Below are positions 55,018 to 64,000 of a DNA stretch of 64,000 nt, in pieces. This DNA comes from Thalassotalea fonticola. Its GTDB lineage: Bacteria > Pseudomonadota > Gammaproteobacteria > Enterobacterales > Alteromonadaceae. The stretch lies in NCBI RefSeq assembly GCF_032911225.1, contig NZ_CP136600.1, positions 1,116,001-1,180,000 of the forward strand. The letters run 5' to 3'. The notes under the pieces are model-generated. The model was not told the DNA's origin. It searched no databases and was given only the letters and a program-made list of their open reading frames with translations. A program made the translations under genes and the position numbers. Positions within the stretch are counted from its first letter, which is position 1; each line of letters starts with the position of its first letter.

Positions 55018-57081
55018 TTGACTAAACAACACCTTTATTTAGTTTTTTCCTTATTATATTTCTTATGTTTCGCCAACATGGTTGAAGCTAGTAATAGAGA
55101 TCTTAGTGAGATTGAAGCAAGTAAGATCCTAAAAGTGTTAACTTGGTCAGGCCAAGATAATTATTTGCCAAGAGCTGGCTCTCCTCCTCGTTTAGATAAA
55201 GACTATTTAGAAAAATTTGCTCAAGACAATAACCTCAGCATTGAATACGTATATAAAGATGACTTCGCCGACTTAATTCCGGCATTAGTCAAAGGTGAAG
55301 GAGACATAATAGCGTCTAACCTCACCATAAACACTATGCGAAAAAGACAAATTGATTTTACTCTGCCAATTGTTGAAACCACTGAATATTTAATTATGGC
55401 AAGTAATGCCAAAGGTTTAGCCAATGCAAAAGATTTAGACAATCGTAAAGTTGCGGTACAACCTGGCACCTCCTATGCGTTCACCGCAATTGGGTTAGCC
55501 AAAGTTTATAAAAACCTTGAGATCATCGAAATCCCCAAACACCTTAGCCATGATGAAATTTTTGATAAAGTGGCGATTGGTGAATATGACTTAACCATTG
55601 TCGATTCAAACATTATTGATTCCACTTTAGAGTATCGCCAAGATATAAAATTAAGTCTGCAAGCCAACAGCGCCAAGGAAATGGCTTGGGCAGTAAACAA
55701 GCATTCTAAATTATTAAAAACCGCGTTAAATAACTTTTTAGTTCAACAACAAATAACCATTGATAAAAGTATTCCTATTAAAGATGAATGGGACATTATT
55801 AATGAACGCCGTACCATTAAATTTGTAATGCGCAATAACATCTCTTCATATTATTTATGGAAAGGTGAATTGATGGGCTTTCATTATGAGCTTGCTAAAG
55901 ATTTTGCCAGAGCGCACCATTTACGCTATGAAATTTTAGTTGCCCCAGATAATGAGGCGATGTTTGAATACATCAAAACAGGCAAAGCCGACATTGCTCT
56001 GGGATTTTATACCCCAACTCAACGACGAATCAATCAAGGGTTAAGCTTTTCTCGCCCTTATCATTACGCCACAGAGCAATTAGTTATTGGCGCGAACGAT
56101 CCCTTAATTGATAGCCTTGAAGATTTAAAATATCGAAATATTACCGTTAGAAAATCCAGTTCTTACTGGTATACCGTTAAAGATTTACAAGCCTTAATGC
56201 CTGAAATTGTGCTTACCGCGGCGCTAGAAACTTATGATACCGAGCGCATCATTGAAGCCGTAGCCACCGGCGAATATGATATTACCATTGCCGATAATCA
56301 CCTTGTAGATTTAGTGCTAAGTTTACGAACCGACATAAATGCCAGTATTAATATAGGTAAAGAAAAAGGCCAAAGCTGGGTAATACAAGCTGGTAGTAAT
56401 GCATTATTGAGCAAAGTAAACACCTACATTAAACGTACCTATCGCGGCCTTTTTTATAACGTAATTCATAACAAATACTTTGAAAATCAAAAGCTCATTG
56501 ATAAGCATCATCAAGACTTTACCTCACAAAAAACTGGGGGGGCATTATCGCCTTATGATGATGTAGTAAAGAAATATGCCAAACAGTACGGTTTTGACAG
56601 CAGTTTATTGATCGCTCAAATGCACCAGGAAAGCCGCTTTAATCCAAATGCTAAATCTTATGCTGGGGCATTAGGTTTATTTCAAGTTATGCCCAGAACA
56701 GCAAAAGAGTTAAAAATATCAAACATGACCAATCCCGAAAATGGTATTCATGCGGGAGTTAAGTATATGCACTGGGTACAAGAAAGAATGAAAGCGATGG
56801 ACGTGCGTCAAGATCAACTCATTTGGTTTTCATTGGCTTCTTACAATGCCGGCGTTGGCCATGTCAGTGATGCCATCCGTTTAGCTCGGCAAAAAGGCTG
56901 GCGTGATGATGTGTGGTTTGACAATGTCGAGCGGGCAATGTTGTTATTATCTAAACATCAATACTCTTCGAAAGCACGCTACGGTTATGTTCGTGGAAAT
57001 GAACCGGTAAATTACGTGCGTAACATTCGTCACAAATATCAAGCTTATATCCACCAGGTTGAGTTGGCTAGTAATCTTTAA
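55018..57081 (+). CDS. MltF-like lytic transglycosylase with two solute-binding domains
   Basis: A 687-residue exported protein starting at TTG (55018-55020), with a signal peptide ending in CFANMVEAS. Two SBP_bac_3-type domains follow: about residues 35-255 (YKDDFADLIPALVKGEGDI, AVQPGTSYAF) and about 265-490 (FEYIKTGKADIALGFYTP). The C-terminal SLT domain (about 525-680) has the catalytic glutamate in AQMHQESRFNP and GLFQVMPRTAKELK. E. coli MltF has one receptor domain, so this is an expanded form. It would cleave peptidoglycan in response to bound wall fragments. Confidence 0.85.
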   Translation: MTKQHLYLVFSLLYFLCFANMVEASNRDLSEIEASKILKVLTWSGQDNYLPRAGSPPRLDKDYLEKFAQDNNLSIEYVYKDDFADLIPALVKGEGDIIASNLTINTMRKRQIDFTLPIVETTEYLIMASNAKGLANAKDLDNRKVAVQPGTSYAFTAIGLAKVYKNLEIIEIPKHLSHDEIFDKVAIGEYDLTIVDSNIIDSTLEYRQDIKLSLQANSAKEMAWAVNKHSKLLKTALNNFLVQQQITIDKSIPIKDEWDIINERRTIKFVMRNNISSYYLWKGELMGFHYELAKDFARAHHLRYEILVAPDNEAMFEYIKTGKADIALGFYTPTQRRINQGLSFSRPYHYATEQLVIGANDPLIDSLEDLKYRNITVRKSSSYWYTVKDLQALMPEIVLTAALETYDTERIIEAVATGEYDITIADNHLVDLVLSLRTDINASINIGKEKGQSWVIQAGSNALLSKVNTYIKRTYRGLFYNVIHNKYFENQKLIDKHHQDFTSQKTGGALSPYDDVVKKYAKQYGFDSSLLIAQMHQESRFNPNAKSYAGALGLFQVMPRTAKELKISNMTNPENGIHAGVKYMHWVQERMKAMDVRQDQLIWFSLASYNAGVGHVSDAIRLARQKGWRDDVWFDNVERAMLLLSKHQYSSKARYGYVRGNEPVNYVRNIRHKYQAYIHQVELASNL

Positions 57082-57779
57082 AACAATGTTTCTTTAATAA
57101 AAGGAATAGTGATTTTACGTTGTGCTTTAATAGAAGCTTTATCGAGTACATCCAAACATTCTACCAAATCATTCATATTTCGAGACAAACGATTTAATAG
57201 AAACTTGGCTGTTTCTTCATTCATTTCAATGCCTCGCAATTTCGAGCGAAGTTGCATAGCTTGTATCTTGTCTACATCGGCTAATGGTTTTAGCTGTTCA
57301 GTAAAACCCCAGGTAATACGTGAAACAAGATCGGGTAAGGTAATAAGTAAGCTGTTGGCACTATTGTTACCGGCAATGATTAACTTTTTATTATTTTCTA
57401 TTACTCGGTTATATAAATCAAAAATACCTTGTTGCCAATGTTCATCACCCGCAATAAGGTGTAAATCATCCAAACAAATCAAGTCAAAATTCTCAAGATT
57501 GGCTAACACCTCAACTGATAGTTGTTTGATTTCTGAAAATGATAAGCATAAAGAGGTTAAGCCCATTTCAGCGGCAAAAGCACAACTGGCATGCAATAAA
57601 TGAGATTTCCCTACACCTTCTTGACCAAATAAGTAAAAACCATTGGTCGTGGTTACAGGCGTTTGAATAAAGGCTTTTAGCTGACCAATAACGGCACCAC
57701 TGTTAACAGCATAAAAGCTGTCAAAAGTTTCATCATCAGGTAGATGAACGGCTAAAGGTAACTGCTCAGTATTCGACAT
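57078..57779 (-). CDS. hda: DnaA regulatory inactivator Hda
   Basis: About 233 residues starting at the ATG at 57777-57779, preceded by AAGG; a GTG four codons earlier also fits. The beta-clamp-binding segment QLPLAVHLPDDETFDSF leads into an AAA+ domain with GQEGVGKSHLLHA (Walker A), LICLDDLHLI and NNSANSLLITLPDLVSRI. Clamp-bound Hda promotes ATP hydrolysis by DnaA and prevents re-initiation. Start overlaps the DUF2066 stop (TAATG). Confidence 0.92.
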   Translation of the reverse strand: MSNTEQLPLAVHLPDDETFDSFYAVNSGAVIGQLKAFIQTPVTTTNGFYLFGQEGVGKSHLLHASCAFAAEMGLTSLCLSFSEIKQLSVEVLANLENFDLICLDDLHLIAGDEHWQQGIFDLYNRVIENNKKLIIAGNNSANSLLITLPDLVSRITWGFTEQLKPLADVDKIQAMQLRSKLRGIEMNEETAKFLLNRLSRNMNDLVECLDVLDKASIKAQRKITIPFIKETLF

Positions 57780-58882
57780 TAACCCTTCCACATAAAACTA
57801 ATCGTATCATCTTCATTAATGACCCCTAACGGATCGTGGCTTTCACTTAGTTTTTGTTCAAGTTTCAAGGTTTGTTTTATTGCCTCAGCGTTAGCTAAAA
57901 TGTTGAGTCTAAATAGCATTTTCTCGCCAAACACGCTGATCAGTTTAACATCTGAAACTAAGGTTAAACTCGTTAAAAATTCACTGACTGAGACAAAGGC
58001 CTGCATTGAATTAACATTGGCAATCTCAATATCCAATTGCCCTTGCTGTTCAGTATTAAATACATAAGCATTGTTTTTGTGTAAATGCTCAGCTAAATCA
58101 TTAACCGCTAAATCGATAGCTTTATTTTTATCATCGCCGTTTACTTTACCCTGTATGACTTCACCCTGACTCATGTATTGCCAGTCAACTGAGTATTGCC
58201 ACTTTTTACAGATACGTCCACAAGTCGTAATGTCCGGCTCTTCAATTAACGTACTGTTGGATACTCGAATAACCACAACCGCTTCGGCTAAATAGCGACT
58301 GGATGCTTGTTGTAATGTGTCAGGAAAACGTCCCCAAACATCACTAACAGAAATATTCATCGCATCGGTTAAGTCCATTAAAGGAAAATTAACTGGTAAC
58401 CCACGATTGTTTGCAGTGGCGGTTACCTGTGTTTTTAATTCGAATGTTGAATCATCAACAACATTACGATCAATACCATTCTCATCAACCATCCATACGG
58501 TTATAAGTGGACGATATTTGCCCCAAACACTGGCATTGGCTTTTTGCAGTAGCTGATTTATTTTTTCTTGCTCAAAACTGGCTAATAAAAACGTTTCATT
58601 TTCTACTTGATTATAACTGAACTGGCTTAAATAATTGTTCGGCTTAAGCAAAGCACTTTTTATTTGTTTATTTGTTTTAACAAATTCTGCCCCAGCCAGC
58701 TTAACGAGTACTTGTTTAAATGCTTTTTTAGCCGCTTTTTTCTTACCCGAAGACGTACTATCAACTAACACGTGTGCTTGATATAAATCGTTTACTTCTA
58801 CAGTAAACGCAGGAAATGCCATTACAGCAAACAATAAAAAAGTGCTGATAGCTTTAATAGGAGATAAATTTATTCTTTTCAT
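57779..58882 (-). CDS. DUF2066 domain-containing exported protein
   Basis: About 367 residues from the ATG at 58880-58882, with a signal peptide ending in FPAFTVEV. Family segments: YQAHVLVDSTSSGKKKAAKKAF, QVLVKLAG, PNNYLSQFSY and WYSVDWQYMSQG-like C-terminal strands. Function unknown; it commonly precedes hda in Alteromonadales and Vibrionales, and the TAATG overlap couples their translation. Confidence 0.82.
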   Translation of the reverse strand: MKRINLSPIKAISTFLLFAVMAFPAFTVEVNDLYQAHVLVDSTSSGKKKAAKKAFKQVLVKLAGAEFVKTNKQIKSALLKPNNYLSQFSYNQVENETFLLASFEQEKINQLLQKANASVWGKYRPLITVWMVDENGIDRNVVDDSTFELKTQVTATANNRGLPVNFPLMDLTDAMNISVSDVWGRFPDTLQQASSRYLAEAVVVIRVSNSTLIEEPDITTCGRICKKWQYSVDWQYMSQGEVIQGKVNGDDKNKAIDLAVNDLAEHLHKNNAYVFNTEQQGQLDIEIANVNSMQAFVSVSEFLTSLTLVSDVKLISVFGEKMLFRLNILANAEAIKQTLKLEQKLSESHDPLGVINEDDTISFMWKG

Positions 58883-59034
58883 GGGCAAATATTATCATAT
58901 AGATTAAGAATTTAGCCAAGAAAAAAAATATTTTCTCACAAAGATTTTATATCGGCGCCAGCACTGGTAGAATATGCGCAATTTTTATAAGTAATTTGCC
59001 AATATTGGTATAAATAACATTTTAAGGGTTCCAA

Positions 59035-60075
59035 GTGAGCGAGCAAAAACAATCGTTAAGCTATAAAGACGCAGGTGTTGATATTGACGCAGGTAATGCA
59101 TTAGTTGAAAAAATCAAATCTGCGGTTAAGAGAACGACTCGCCCAGAAGTTATGGGTGGTTTAGGTGGTTTTGGTGCAGTATGTCAAATTCCTGCGGGCT
59201 ATAAAGAGCCAGTATTAATTTCTGGCACCGACGGTGTAGGTACTAAACTGCGCTTAGCTATCGATTTAAAGAAGCATGACACTGTAGGTATTGATTTAGT
59301 TGCTATGTGTGTAAACGATTTGCTGGTTTTAGGTGCAGAGCCTTTATACTTCCTGGATTACTACGCTACGGCAAAACTTGACGTACAAGTTGCAGCAGAT
59401 GTAGTTGCCGGTATTGCTGAAGGCTGTGTGCAATCTGGTTGTGCCTTAGTTGGTGGTGAAACCGCTGAAATGCCTGGCATGTACCACGAAGGCGATTACG
59501 ACATCGCGGGTTTCTGTACAGGTGTTGCAGAAAAATCAGAATTAATCACTGGTGAAAATGTTGCTGCAGGCGATCAACTTATTGCCCTTGCCTCTTCTGG
59601 CCCTCATTCAAATGGTTTCTCATTAATACGTAAAGTATTAGAAGTAAATAATACCGACACTAGCGAAATGCTGGGTGAGCGTTCAATCGCCGACCATTTA
59701 TTAGAGCCGACTAAGATTTATGTTAAATCTACTTTAGCCATGTTGAAAGAAGTTAAAGCTAATGCTCTTTCACACATTACTGGTGGTGGCTTCTGGGAAA
59801 ACATTCCACGAGTATTGCCAGCTAACACCAAAGCTGTGGTAAACGGTAACAGCTGGCAATGGCCTGAAATTTTCAACTGGTTACAAGAAAAAGGTAACAT
59901 TACGACCCACGAAATGTACCGTACATTTAATTGTGGTGTTGGTCTGATGATTGTTGTGCCAGCAGATAAAGTTGAACAAAGCCTCGAAATTCTTAAAGCG
60001 CATGGCGAAAATGCCTGGCACTTAGGTGAAATTCAAGCAGCTGATGACAATGAAGAACAAGTGGTAATTAACTAA
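59035..60075 (+). CDS. purM: Phosphoribosylformylglycinamidine cyclo-ligase
   Basis: A 346-residue purine synthesis enzyme that closes the imidazole ring to give AIR, using ATP. Start GTG at 59035. Segments: [66 protein letters not shown] and [15 protein letters not shown]. Standard length. It lies one base before purN. Confidence 0.96.
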   Translation: MSEQKQSLSYKDAGVDIDAGNALVEKIKSAVKRTTRPEVMGGLGGFGAVCQIPAGYKEPVLISGTDGVGTKLRLAIDLKKHDTVGIDLVAMCVNDLLVLGAEPLYFLDYYATAKLDVQVAADVVAGIAEGCVQSGCALVGGETAEMPGMYHEGDYDIAGFCTGVAEKSELITGENVAAGDQLIALASSGPHSNGFSLIRKVLEVNNTDTSEMLGERSIADHLLEPTKIYVKSTLAMLKEVKANALSHITGGGFWENIPRVLPANTKAVVNGNSWQWPEIFNWLQEKGNITTHEMYRTFNCGVGLMIVVPADKVEQSLEILKAHGENAWHLGEIQAADDNEEQVVIN

Positions 60076-60076
60076 T

Positions 60077-60739
60077 ATGCCATCTGCAAACTTAACCGAG
60101 AAAAGAATTGTTGTTCTGATCTCGGGAAGTGGTACTAATTTGCAGGCAATAATAAATGCCTGCAAAAACCAATATATTAACGGCAACGTTGTTGGGGTGT
60201 TATCTAACAAAGCTGATGTATTTGGTTTAACCCGTGCTGAAAACGCTGACATTGCAACCTGTGTACTTTCTCATAAAGAATTCGATACTCGTGATGCTTA
60301 CGATATTCAGTTGTTAAAAGAGATTGATGCATTTGAACCTGATCTTGTTATCCTTGCTGGTTTTATGCGTATTTTAACGGCAGAATTTGTACAACACTTT
60401 CAAGGTCGCTTGTTAAACATCCACCCTTCTTTATTACCTAAGTATCAAGGTTTAAATACCCATCAGCGGGCTATAGATGCCGGTGATAAAGAGCATGGCG
60501 TTAGTGTTCATTTTGTTACTGAAGAGCTTGATGGTGGCCCGGTTATTTTACAAGCCAAAGTGCCGGTATTTGCCGGTGACAATGCTGATGATCTTGCAGC
60601 CAGAGTGCATGAACAAGAACATCGCATTTACCCATTAGTGGTTAAATGGTTCTGTGAACAGCGCTTAACAATGAGCGAAGAATGTGCCAAACTTGATAAT
60701 CAAGCATTACCAGAAAATGGTTATGCCAGTGATGAGTAA
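60077..60739 (+). CDS. purN: Phosphoribosylglycinamide formyltransferase
   Basis: A 220-residue 10-formyl-THF-dependent GAR transformylase. Motifs: VLISGSGTNLQAIINAC, LAGFMRILTAEFV, the catalytic Asn-His signature NIHPSLLPKYQGLNTH and HFVTEELDGGPVILQAKV (catalytic Asp). The next step of purine synthesis before purM in the pathway; here it follows purM by 1 nt. Confidence 0.96.
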   Translation: MPSANLTEKRIVVLISGSGTNLQAIINACKNQYINGNVVGVLSNKADVFGLTRAENADIATCVLSHKEFDTRDAYDIQLLKEIDAFEPDLVILAGFMRILTAEFVQHFQGRLLNIHPSLLPKYQGLNTHQRAIDAGDKEHGVSVHFVTEELDGGPVILQAKVPVFAGDNADDLAARVHEQEHRIYPLVVKWFCEQRLTMSEECAKLDNQALPENGYASDE

Positions 60740-60828
60740 CACTAATTATTAAACTTAATTGAACTAACTTACTGTCTCATCACTCTAATGTTTTTCTACT
60801 ACATTATTTTTAGAAACAAAGGGTTAAT

Positions 60829-61596
60829 ATGAACAGTAAGTTATTATCTCCTCTTTTATATGGCTTAGGCCTAGCCTGTTTTTCCATATCTACCGTTGCA
60901 GCGCAGCCCGTTAATAGCATTCCTGATTTTACCGCAAAGTATAATATTGTCCATGATGGCGACATTGTCGGCAAAGCTGAGCGCACCTTGAAAAACCTTC
61001 CTGATGGCAGTTTTGATTTTAATTATAAAACCGATATTGAATGGCTAATTTTTTCTGATCATAGAAGAGAAATAACCACCAACAAAATTGTTGATGGCAA
61101 AGTGATCCCGCTTACCTATCAATCTGATAGAGAAGGTACTGGCAAAGACAAATATTATCATTGGCAATTTGATCACGACAATAAAACTGCTTACAACCTG
61201 AAAAAAAAGAACAAGCCGATGAAAGGCGAATGGGTAGATGGTTTGCAAAGTAAGTTAAGTTATCACTTGCAGTCGCGATTAAACCTTATTAACGGCGTTA
61301 AAAACTTTCATTTCGAGGCATTAAGTACGTCAGGTGGTATTAGTACATATAATTATGAATATATTGGCAAAGAAGAATTAATGTTGCCATTCGGGGTTAT
61401 TGATGCAATAAAATTAAAACGTAAAAAACCAAATACCAAACAAGTGACTTATGCTTGGTTTGCGCCAAAATTAAATTATTTAATGGTTAAATTACATCAA
61501 ATTGAAAGTAGTTTTCAGCAATTTCAAGCAGAGCTGGTATCGGTAGAGCAACACATAAATAAAGCCGACTCTACTGAAACTGACAAAGCACAATAA
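60829..61596 (+). CDS. DUF3108 domain-containing exported protein
   Basis: A 255-residue protein with a signal peptide ending in STVAAQPV. The body is beta-rich, as in DUF3108: FTAKYNIVHDGDIVGKAERTL, YQSDREGTGKDKYYHWQFD, NGVKNFHFEAL and MLPFGVIDAIKLKR. Function unknown. It lies 90 nt after purN and is often found near purMN in marine gammaproteobacteria. Confidence 0.78.
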   Translation: MNSKLLSPLLYGLGLACFSISTVAAQPVNSIPDFTAKYNIVHDGDIVGKAERTLKNLPDGSFDFNYKTDIEWLIFSDHRREITTNKIVDGKVIPLTYQSDREGTGKDKYYHWQFDHDNKTAYNLKKKNKPMKGEWVDGLQSKLSYHLQSRLNLINGVKNFHFEALSTSGGISTYNYEYIGKEELMLPFGVIDAIKLKRKKPNTKQVTYAWFAPKLNYLMVKLHQIESSFQQFQAELVSVEQHINKADSTETDKAQ

Positions 61597-61617
61597 CTAA
61601 CGTCTAATACCAACCGA

Positions 61618-62406
61618 TTACCCTAGCCTATTGCCTTGATAGGCTATTTCACCATATTCAAAAGCTAACCAATCACCTGCTTGCAGTTTAGACCATGTTT
61701 CATCAGCGGTGAGAGGTTGAGTGGCAATAACGGTAACCACATCGTTTTCTGTGGTCTCTTTTTTAAAATCAATAGCAACATCGGTATCAATTAACTGCGC
61801 TGGGCCAAATGGCGCACGTCGGGTGATCCAGTGTAAGTTATTTGAGCAATAAGCGAAAATGAACTCACCATCACTTAAAATTAAATTAAATACCCCTAAA
61901 GCATCAATAAGCTCGCATAAACTTGCTAAATAATTATAAAGAGCTTCAGAAGCAGGCCTGTTATCACCAAATTTAATCCGTAATTGTTCTAATATCCACA
62001 CAAACGCTTGCTCACTATCGGTGATACCGATAGGCAATAGTTTATGAGTTTTCAGTATTTTTTTATGGTTGGCTAGTTGACCATTGTGCGCATAAGTAAA
62101 GTTTCGTCCCCATAACTCGCGGGTAAAAGGATGGGTATTTTCTAAGCTTACCGGTCCGGCATTGGCTTGTCTTATATGACAAATTACCGCTAAACTTTTT
62201 ATCGGGTAGTTAGTAACCAGTTTAGCAATTTCAGAATCAAAGCTTGGTTTAGGGTCTTTAAAAGTACGACAGCCCTTGCCTTCATAAAAAGTAATACCCC
62301 AACCATCTTTATGTGGTCCGGTATTACCGCCTCGTTGCATTAAGCCAGCAAAGCTAAAACAAATATCTGTTGGTACGTTGGCACTCATTGCCAATAATTC
62401 GCACAT
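61618..62406 (-). CDS. Class II glutamine amidotransferase (YafJ-like)
   Basis: A 262-residue Ntn-type amidotransferase with the nucleophile Cys2 (MCELLAMSANVPT) exposed after Met removal. Other signatures: QRGGNTGPHKDGWGITFYEG, CHIRQANAGPVSLENTHPF and YAHNGQLANHKKIL. No synthase domain is fused, so the acceptor is unknown. It converges on the DUF3108 gene. Confidence 0.88.
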   Translation of the reverse strand: MCELLAMSANVPTDICFSFAGLMQRGGNTGPHKDGWGITFYEGKGCRTFKDPKPSFDSEIAKLVTNYPIKSLAVICHIRQANAGPVSLENTHPFTRELWGRNFTYAHNGQLANHKKILKTHKLLPIGITDSEQAFVWILEQLRIKFGDNRPASEALYNYLASLCELIDALGVFNLILSDGEFIFAYCSNNLHWITRRAPFGPAQLIDTDVAIDFKKETTENDVVTVIATQPLTADETWSKLQAGDWLAFEYGEIAYQGNRLG

Positions 62407-62599
62407 GTAAAGGCCTTATCAATTCTTGTAAAACTTATTTTCTAGTATAACGATTAATTAACATTATTTTCAGTAAAAATTTAACAAAAACTTCAGTAAA
62501 AATTAGCTCAATTTGCAGAGTTAATTATACTAATAGTCATACTAACGTTAATAAATTATTTGATCTTGCAACAAAATGTAATTATGCTTAAATAAAAGT

Positions 62600-62616
62600 A
62601 GTGGTCAGACCTCTTA
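62600..62616. promoter_or_regulatory. FadR-type operator upstream of fadE
   Basis: AGTGGTCAGACCTCTTA contains TGGTCAGACC, matching the FadR core TGGTCNGACC. It lies about 25-40 nt before the fadE GTG start, where FadR would repress beta-oxidation genes until long-chain acyl-CoA is present. FadR itself is not in the window. Confidence 0.6.
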
Positions 62617-62640
62617 TTATAGAGTTATTGGGGAGTTATT

Positions 62641-64000
62641 GTGGAAGTATTAATCGGTTTATCAGCATTTATTTTAATCACGGGTTATTTAGCCTATACC
62701 AGAGCCTCACTTAGTGTATTCACCACGTCGTACGCATTATTAATGTTTATCGGTAGCATGTTTAACTTAGTCGGTGGATTTAGCTGGATCGTATTTATTG
62801 CTATTGCAGCAATATTCAATATTAAAAGTTTACGACAAAGCTTAATCAGTGAAAAACTACTTAAAGCTTTCCAAAAAATTATGCCGGAAATGTCTTCAAC
62901 TGAAAAAGAAGCATTAAATGCAGGTACTACCTGGTATGAAGCTGAGCTATTTAAAGGCGATCCCGACTGGCAAAAGCTGCATAAATTTCCTCAGCCCCGG
63001 TTAACGCTTGCAGAACAAGCCTTTTTAGATGGCCCGGTAGAGGAAGTCTGTCGTATGTGCGATGACTGGGAAGTTACTCATGAATTGGCCGACCTATCAC
63101 CCCAAGTGTGGCAATACTTAAAAGATAATAGATTTTTTGCCATGATCATCAAAAAACAATATGGCGGATTAGAGTTTAGTGCTTACGCGCAATCTCGAGT
63201 GTTACAAAAACTTAGTAGTGTATCGGCAGTGTTATCAAGTACCGTTGGTGTACCAAACTCATTGGGTCCGGGTGAATTACTACAGCACTATGGCACCAAA
63301 GAACAGCAAGATCATTATCTACCTCGCCTTGCAACGGGTGAAGAGATCCCATGTTTTGCCTTAACTAGCCCCGAAGCGGGATCAGACGCTGGTGCAATAC
63401 CTGATTTTGGCATTATATGTAAGGGTGAGTTTGACGGCAAAGAAGTGTTAGGTATGCGTTTAACTTGGAATAAACGTTACATTACCTTAGCACCGGTTGC
63501 GACAATTCTTGGTTTAGCGTTTAAATTATACGATCCTGACCAGCTTATTGGTGAAGAAAAAGATTTAGGTATTACCTGTGCTTTGATCCCCACTGATATT
63601 AAAGGTGTAATTACCGGTCGTCGTCATTTCCCGCTTAACGTACCATTTCAAAATGGACCAACTCAGGGAGAGAATATTTTTGTACCCCTAGATTTCATCA
63701 TTGGTGGTCAAGATATGGTTGGTCAAGGTTGGCGCATGTTGGTTGAATGTTTATCTGTTGGCCGTGCAATTACCTTACCTTCTACTTCTGCCGGTGGCGT
63801 TAAATCGCTTGCCCTTGCAACGGGTGCCTATAGCCACATTCGTCGCCAATTTAAAATGCCAATAGGTAAAATGGAAGGTGTTGAAGAAGCCCTAGCCCGT
63901 ATTGGCGGCAATGCCTATTTAATGGATGCAGTAACTACAATGAGTACTGGCGCTGTTGATTTAGGTGAAAAACCATCGGTTGTATCAGCCATATGTAAGT
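62641..64000 (+). CDS. fadE: Acyl-CoA dehydrogenase FadE, N-terminal part (cut by window edge)
   Basis: Partial: 453 codons are inside the window. GTG start with GGGGAG upstream. Residues about 5-55 contain membrane segments ([29 protein letters not shown]) typical of the long FadE form. The dehydrogenase domain follows with [38 protein letters not shown] (FAD/substrate region) and [20 protein letters not shown]. It catalyses the first step of fatty-acid beta-oxidation. Confidence 0.92.
   Translation, partial: MEVLIGLSAFILITGYLAYTRASLSVFTTSYALLMFIGSMFNLVGGFSWIVFIAIAAIFNIKSLRQSLISEKLLKAFQKIMPEMSSTEKEALNAGTTWYEAELFKGDPDWQKLHKFPQPRLTLAEQAFLDGPVEEVCRMCDDWEVTHELADLSPQVWQYLKDNRFFAMIIKKQYGGLEFSAYAQSRVLQKLSSVSAVLSSTVGVPNSLGPGELLQHYGTKEQQDHYLPRLATGEEIPCFALTSPEAGSDAGAIPDFGIICKGEFDGKEVLGMRLTWNKRYITLAPVATILGLAFKLYDPDQLIGEEKDLGITCALIPTDIKGVITGRRHFPLNVPFQNGPTQGENIFVPLDFIIGGQDMVGQGWRMLVECLSVGRAITLPSTSAGGVKSLALATGAYSHIRRQFKMPIGKMEGVEEALARIGGNAYLMDAVTTMSTGAVDLGEKPSVVSAICK

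Overview
The window is AT-rich chromosomal DNA from a gammaproteobacterium, most likely a marine member of the Alteromonadales (Colwelliaceae-like: Colwellia/Thalassotalea). This is inferred from the gene content and order: ybgC-tolQRAB-pal-cpoB followed by tRNA-Lys genes, ruvC-ruvA-ruvB next to aspS, cmoA-cmoB, DUF2066-hda opposite purM-purN, a rhombosortase, and fadE behind a FadR-like site. No marker gene such as rRNA is present, so the genus is not fixed.

Layout. 1-16 kb: a truncated secreted reprolysin-like peptidase, an AraC-type regulator, small membrane and GFA proteins, a CBM9/DUF5916 outer-membrane-type protein, a three-copy ~90-bp hairpin repeat, an RDD membrane protein, a MoxR/VWA pair, cysK, ggt, a DTW-domain tRNA-modification protein and a rhombosortase. 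15.9-16.6 kb: four intact tRNA-Lys(TTT) genes interleaved with two odd tRNA-derived elements. 16.8-22.2 kb: the whole Tol-Pal operon on the minus strand, then a 660-bp divergent region with a candidate ~100-nt small RNA. 22.9-29.4 kb: an XdhC/MobA-like pair and a heavy-metal RND efflux cluster headed by a small His/Cys-rich secreted protein. 29.5-39.8 kb: ruvB/ruvA/ruvC, aspS, cmoA/cmoB, a LysR regulator, a dGTPase-type HD protein, a patatin and a VOC protein. 53.1-64 kb: a Ser/Thr kinase, a two-receptor-domain lytic transglycosylase, hda, a DUF2066 protein, purM/purN, a DUF3108 protein, a YafJ-like amidotransferase and the 5' part of fadE.

The accessory part is a 13.2-kb integrated element between 39,872 and 53,181. 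It is bounded by a perfect 72-bp direct repeat that is the 3' end of the Ser/Thr kinase gene. Before insertion the kinase gene ended 12 nt before the VOC gene and probably formed one operon with VOC and patatin. The element now supplies a new last few codons to the kinase. It carries a tyrosine integrase beside its left att site, secreted/lipoprotein genes, a run of minus-strand small hypothetical genes separated by integron attC-like sites, a serine resolvase, a P-loop/helicase-like protein and a DUF4062 protein.

The most unusual feature is that cassette run (about 43.36-47.56 kb). At least three sites share CTAACAAG at one end and GGCGTTA at the other with inverted-repeat arms, as integron attC sites do, yet no integron integrase is visible. 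It looks like a CALIN (attC cluster lacking an integron integrase) riding inside a tyrosine-recombinase island. The DUF4062 and P-loop genes at the other end are the best candidates for an undescribed, possibly defensive, function. All functional calls rest on reading motifs by eye; no database search was run.
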